The position numbers and the translations under genes were made by a program. Below, one piece after another: positions 60,642-64,000 of a stretch of 64,000 bases of DNA. This DNA is from Bacillaceae bacterium IKA-2 (GTDB lineage: Bacteria > Bacillota > Bacilli > Bacillales > Anaerobacillaceae): positions 1,178,001-1,242,000 of the forward strand of contig CP134492.1 in the NCBI GenBank assembly GCA_031761875.1, in the 5' to 3' direction. The notes below the pieces were generated by a model that saw only the letters and a list, made by a program, of their open reading frames with translations, made no database searches and was not told the origin of the DNA. Each line of letters starts with the position of its first letter. The first letter of the stretch is position 1.

Positions 60642-61310
60642 TTGTTGAATATCGGTGACACGCTTAATTTGGAATTAAACGAAGGTGACGATAAAGAGAA
60701 GCAACGTTTTAAATGTAGACTTGTCGATCATATTAAGGATTACTTTTTTATTGATTACCCAATAAACCAGAGAACTAAGCGAGTTGGCTTCTTTCATGAC
60801 GGCACTCAATTTCGAGTTTCTTTTCTAGGGAAAGATCAGGCAGTTTATCTTTTTGAAACTCAATTGCAAGGAAGGAAAAAGGGGCGTATCCCTATGCTAA
60901 TAATAAGAGATCCGGGCAAAGAAAAATATATTCGGATCCAGAGGCGTGAACATGTTAGGGTGGAAACAGCTATTGATGTTGCTGTTCACCCCAGAGGTGA
61001 GGAATTCCCCCCGTTCACGACAATGACCTCTGATATAAGTGGTGGTGGGATAGCGCTAGTTTTACCATTAAATCATCAGCTATCAGGTGGGCAGGATATT
61101 ATTTGTTGGCTTTCGTTACCGCTGCAAACAGGCGAAATGAAGTTTATTAAAGTAGATTGTCATGTAATTCGGATTATATCTAATAAAGAAAATTCTAAGG
61201 AGAAGGCCTCGATAAAGTTTATCGATATAATAGAAAGAGACCGGCAAACAATCATTAGCTATTGTTTTGAAAGACAACTTTATTTACGAAATAAAGGAGT
61301 GGGAGAATAA
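60642..61310 (+). CDS. ypfA: PilZ-domain c-di-GMP-binding protein YpfA (MotI/DgrA, YcgR-like)
   Basis: A 222-residue protein with an N-terminal YcgR-like barrel (GDTLNLEL...) and a C-terminal PilZ domain having both c-di-GMP motifs: QRREHVRV (RxxxR) and SDISGGG (D/NxSxxG). In B. subtilis YpfA acts as a flagellar clutch when bound to c-di-GMP. The start is TTG 60642, about nine bases after GGAAGGAAG. The position before ypfB-cmk is conserved. Confidence 0.93.
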   Translation: MLNIGDTLNLELNEGDDKEKQRFKCRLVDHIKDYFFIDYPINQRTKRVGFFHDGTQFRVSFLGKDQAVYLFETQLQGRKKGRIPMLIIRDPGKEKYIRIQRREHVRVETAIDVAVHPRGEEFPPFTTMTSDISGGGIALVLPLNHQLSGGQDIICWLSLPLQTGEMKFIKVDCHVIRIISNKENSKEKASIKFIDIIERDRQTIISYCFERQLYLRNKGVGE

Positions 61311-61356
61311 AATAAAGTATCTGTAATAAACTACCTTTTAAAAAGGAAGTGTTTAC

Positions 61357-61569
61357 ATGGACGCATTTTTAAAAAGAGTTGAATCTATTTTATTGAAATT
61401 AGCAGTAATCCAATTTTTATTTTTAATAGTAGCACAAGCACTCCTTTACCAAAGCGAGCTATCGCCCTACTTAAGTAGGACGATTTTTTCAGAAGGAGTA
61501 TTCAGGGAAAATCTTTTACATACCCTGGAAATATTAGACCACATTACTTCTATATGGTATTATGTTTAA
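61357..61569 (+). CDS. ypfB: YpfB-family small membrane protein (DUF5359)
   Basis: A 70-residue protein with one hydrophobic segment (about 12-31, LKLAVIQFLFLIVAQALLYQ) matching the core of B. subtilis YpfB (LIKLIVIQFLFLVAGQALF), followed by SPYLSR and an amphipathic end. Function is unknown. It lies between ypfA and cmk as in B. subtilis. Confidence 0.85.
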   Translation: MDAFLKRVESILLKLAVIQFLFLIVAQALLYQSELSPYLSRTIFSEGVFRENLLHTLEILDHITSIWYYV

Positions 61570-61655
61570 GATATTTTAATGATGTTGAAAGTACTGTGGC
61601 GTAAAAATAACTAATTTTTTCTGCTGTTTTGAACAAATTTTATTAGAGGTGTTTT

Positions 61656-62315
61656 ATGAAAAAAATTAATATTGCGATTGATGGTCCTGCTGGTGCAGGA
61701 AAAAGTACAGTAGCCAAACTAGTAGCTCAAAATCTTGACTTTGTTTATATTGATACAGGTGCCATGTACAGAGCTCTTACATATAAAGCAATTGAAAAAA
61801 GAATAGATCTTCAAGATGCTTTAGAGCTTAAAAAGTTGCTAACTGAAACGACTATTAAATTAACAGCGGACAACCAGGTCTATGTCGACGATGAAAATGT
61901 TTCAGAGAAAATTCGTACTGAACAAGTGACAAATTCTGTTTCTTTTGTTGCAAGTTACAAAGAAGTTAGAACTGATATGCTAATTACTCAGCAAAAGCTA
62001 GCTAGTAATGGTGGAACCGTTATGGATGGTCGTGATATAGGTACTGCGGTTTTACCTAATGCAAAGGTGAAAATTTTTTTATCTGCCACTGTCGAGGAAC
62101 GGGCAAAACGCCGCTATGAAGAAAATATTGCAAAAGGTTTTACGACAAATTTAGACAAATTGAAGACTGAAATTTCCTTGAGGGATAAGCGGGATTCGCA
62201 AAGAGAAACGGCCCCATTAAAGAAAGCGGTCGATGCAATTGAAATAGATTCAACAGCAATGACAATCACCGAAGTGGTCGAATCAATTTTACAGATTGTA
62301 ATTGAAAAACAATAA
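61656..62315 (+). CDS. cmk: Cytidylate kinase
   Basis: A 219-residue NMP kinase with P-loop IDGPAGAGKSTVAK, the CMP-binding YIDTGAMYRALTYKA and DGRDIGTAVLPNA. It phosphorylates CMP and dCMP. The order cmk then S1-protein is widespread. TTAGAGGTG precedes the ATG. Confidence 0.96.
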   Translation: MKKINIAIDGPAGAGKSTVAKLVAQNLDFVYIDTGAMYRALTYKAIEKRIDLQDALELKKLLTETTIKLTADNQVYVDDENVSEKIRTEQVTNSVSFVASYKEVRTDMLITQQKLASNGGTVMDGRDIGTAVLPNAKVKIFLSATVEERAKRRYEENIAKGFTTNLDKLKTEISLRDKRDSQRETAPLKKAVDAIEIDSTAMTITEVVESILQIVIEKQ

Positions 62316-62401
62316 CTAAAAAATGCTAAAATTCTTTCGAAACTGAAAGATTTTATAAATTTTGCGATCGCAAAACAAAGGGATTGAGGGAGGTTATTTT
62401 A

Positions 62402-63553
62402 ATGGTAGAAGAAATGAACAATGAAATGGCTGAAGTTAAGGTATTTACTGAAGGGGAACTTGTAAAAGGAGTAGTAACAAAAGTAGAAGAAAAAGTTGCT
62501 TATGTTAACATCGGAGATAAAATTGATGGTGTGATACCGATAAGTGAACTTTCAAGTCTTCATATTGAAAAAGCTTCAGAAGATGTGCAAGTAGGAGACG
62601 AATTAGAGTTAAAAGTAATAAAGGTTTCAGATGAAGAAATTATTTTATCAAAGCGGGCTGTACTTTCCGAAAAGGCTTGGGGAGACTTGCAACAAAAACT
62701 TGAAACAGGAGTTGTTTTTGAAGCAGTTGTTGCTGATATTGTTAAAGGTGGGCTGGTAGTTGACGTGGGTGTAAGAGGCTTTATCCCAGCATCATTAGTA
62801 GAAAACCATTATGTCGAAGATTTTTCAGACTATAAAGGAAAGACACTAAAACTAAAAGTAATTGAACTAGATAAAGAAAAAAATAAATTAATTTTATCTC
62901 AGCGTGCGGTTCTTGACGAAGAATCAGAAAGCGAGAAGAAATCCAAGTTAGAAGAGCTTACACCAGGAGAAATAGTCGAAGGAACAGTACAACGCTTAAC
63001 GAACTTTGGTGCCTTTGTAGATATCGGTGGTATTGACGGCTTAGTACATATTTCCCAATTAGCACATCATCGCGTCGAAACTCCGTCTGAAGTTGTAAAT
63101 GAAGGAGATAAAATTAAAGTAAAAATCCTTTCAATTGATTTAGAAAATTCACGTATTTCTTTATCAATTAAAGATACGTTAGCTGGCCCTTGGGATCAAG
63201 TTGCCGAGCAATTAAAAACAGGTAATATTATTGAAGGAGTAGTAAAACGACTCGTTTCATTTGGTGCCTTTGTAGAAGTAGCACCAGGAGTTGAAGGACT
63301 TGTTCATATTTCCCAAATTGCTAATCGACACATTGGTACACCTAGTGAAGTCTTAAGTGAAGGCGAAACCGTTAAGGTAAAGATTCTAGATATAAATAAA
63401 GAAGATAAGCGAGTTTCTTTAAGTATTAGAGAAGTTTTAGAAGCGGAAGAAAAAGCTCAAATTCCAACTAATAGTTATAAACGTAATGAGGAAACGAGCG
63501 GTTTTTCTCTAGGGGATTTGATTGGTGACCAGCTTAAAAAGTATAAACAGTAG
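62402..63553 (+). CDS. ypfD: S1-domain RNA-binding protein (YpfD / ribosomal protein S1 homolog)
   Basis: A 383-residue protein with four S1 repeats, beginning near residues 13, 100, 185 and 270; the last two contain TNFGAFVDIGGIDGLVHISQL and VSFGAFVEVAPGVEGLVHISQI. This is the short Firmicutes S1 homolog (RpsA-like, six repeats in Gram-negatives). ATG 62402 has GGGAGG upstream; the frame from 62384 covers that site. It probably binds RNA but is not a firm ribosomal subunit in bacilli. Confidence 0.94.
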   Translation: MVEEMNNEMAEVKVFTEGELVKGVVTKVEEKVAYVNIGDKIDGVIPISELSSLHIEKASEDVQVGDELELKVIKVSDEEIILSKRAVLSEKAWGDLQQKLETGVVFEAVVADIVKGGLVVDVGVRGFIPASLVENHYVEDFSDYKGKTLKLKVIELDKEKNKLILSQRAVLDEESESEKKSKLEELTPGEIVEGTVQRLTNFGAFVDIGGIDGLVHISQLAHHRVETPSEVVNEGDKIKVKILSIDLENSRISLSIKDTLAGPWDQVAEQLKTGNIIEGVVKRLVSFGAFVEVAPGVEGLVHISQIANRHIGTPSEVLSEGETVKVKILDINKEDKRVSLSIREVLEAEEKAQIPTNSYKRNEETSGFSLGDLIGDQLKKYKQ

Positions 63554-63562
63554 GTGAGTAGT

Positions 63563-64000
63563 TTGAATAGAACTTCTAGAAAAATCGAACATATAGAACA
63601 TACATTAAACATGCCTAACCCAGAACATCATTCGTTCGACGATATAAAATTTATTCATCAAAGCCTCCCAAATATTGATGTTGATGATGTTATATTGGAT
63701 ACGAAAATCGGCGAACTAACTTTGAGCTCGCCGATTATTATTAATGCTATGACTGGTGGGGGTGGTGAGCGGACGGTTGAAATTAATCGTTCGTTAGCAA
63801 GACTAGCCAAAAAACACCAGATACCGATAGCCGTCGGTTCGCAGATGGCGGCATTAAAAGATAAAAATGAGCGGAATACATTTCAGGTTGTTAGAGAAGA
63901 AAATCCAAATGGGATTGTCATTAGTAATTTAGGCAGTGAAGCAACTTTGGAACAAGCTATTGAAGCAGTAGCGATGATTGAGGCTGACGCTATCCAAATT
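63563..64000 (+). CDS. fni: Type 2 isopentenyl-diphosphate delta-isomerase Fni, cut by window end
   Basis: The first 146 codons of an FMN-dependent isomerase: NRTSRKIEHIEHTLN at the start, SSPIIINAMTGGGGERTVEINRSLARLAKKH and AVGSQMAALKD (FMN-binding region). It interconverts IPP and DMAPP for isoprenoids. TTG 63563 lies six bases after TAGGTG; GTG 63554 is an alternative. The gene runs past the right edge with no stop. fni follows ypfD closely, so they may be co-transcribed. Confidence 0.92.
   Translation, partial: MNRTSRKIEHIEHTLNMPNPEHHSFDDIKFIHQSLPNIDVDDVILDTKIGELTLSSPIIINAMTGGGGERTVEINRSLARLAKKHQIPIAVGSQMAALKDKNERNTFQVVREENPNGIVISNLGSEATLEQAIEAVAMIEADAIQI

Overview
This window is chromosomal DNA from a low-GC, endospore-forming member of the Bacillaceae. 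The evidence is the set of sporulation and germination genes (spoVA-type operon, dacB-spmAB, sleB-ypeB, prsW), the Bacillus-type cytochrome c maturation and redox-sensing cluster resABCDE, strong AGGAGG-type ribosome binding sites with frequent GTG/TTG starts, T-box and S-box leaders, and a gene order close to the Bacillus subtilis dacB-res and fer-ypbB-recQ-cmk regions. I infer the genus only loosely; dispersed intergenic repeats and the spoVA2mob-like operon recall environmental or alkaliphilic Bacillaceae. No tRNA, rRNA, CRISPR array, prophage or insertion sequence was seen.

Layout. 1-1059 (-): edge-truncated alkaline-phosphatase-superfamily lipoprotein. 1230-2952: a Tat-exported iron-sulfur protein and a membrane cytochrome b, an electron-transfer pair with no catalytic subunit nearby. 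3154-7156: a spoVA2mob-like spore operon (DUF1657, YhcN-like lipoprotein, SpoVAC, SpoVAD, SpoVAEb, DUF1657, DUF421-DUF1657 fusion). 7452-17076: dacB-spmA-spmB, rluB, resA-resB-resC, resD-resE. 17165-17680 (-): moaB. 17830-28127: a cobalamin riboswitch followed by an eleven-gene B12 uptake, corrinoid-salvage and nucleotide-loop operon, including a BtuD-CbiZ fusion and two unlike CobU paralogs. 28640-35664: LysM peptidases, hisJ-type phosphatase, T-box-controlled serA (-), GntR and Crp regulators, ferredoxin (-). 36097-42460: ypbB-recQ-ypbD-ypbE, ypbF (-), fhs, and an unlisted 44-codon gene (-). 42828-48695: membrane protein, B12-binding CarH-like MerR regulator, MecA/YpbH adaptor, ddl, glutamate dehydrogenase, asparaginase. 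48879-49574: prsW. 49739-57758: SAM riboswitch and metI-metC-yitJ-metH. 57999-64000: sleB-ypeB, ypfA, ypfB, cmk, S1-domain protein and the start of fni.

How it fits together. Cobalamin links several blocks: the riboswitch operon imports and repairs corrinoids, MetH uses methylcobalamin, and the CarH-like regulator has the residues expected of an adenosylcobalamin sensor. One-carbon flow (Fhs, the YitJ MTHFR domain, MetH) meets methionine synthesis under S-box control. The spore theme runs through the spoVA-like operon, DacB/Spm, and SleB/YpeB. Between genes lie at least four families of short dispersed repeats, some ending right at the ribosome binding site of the next gene.
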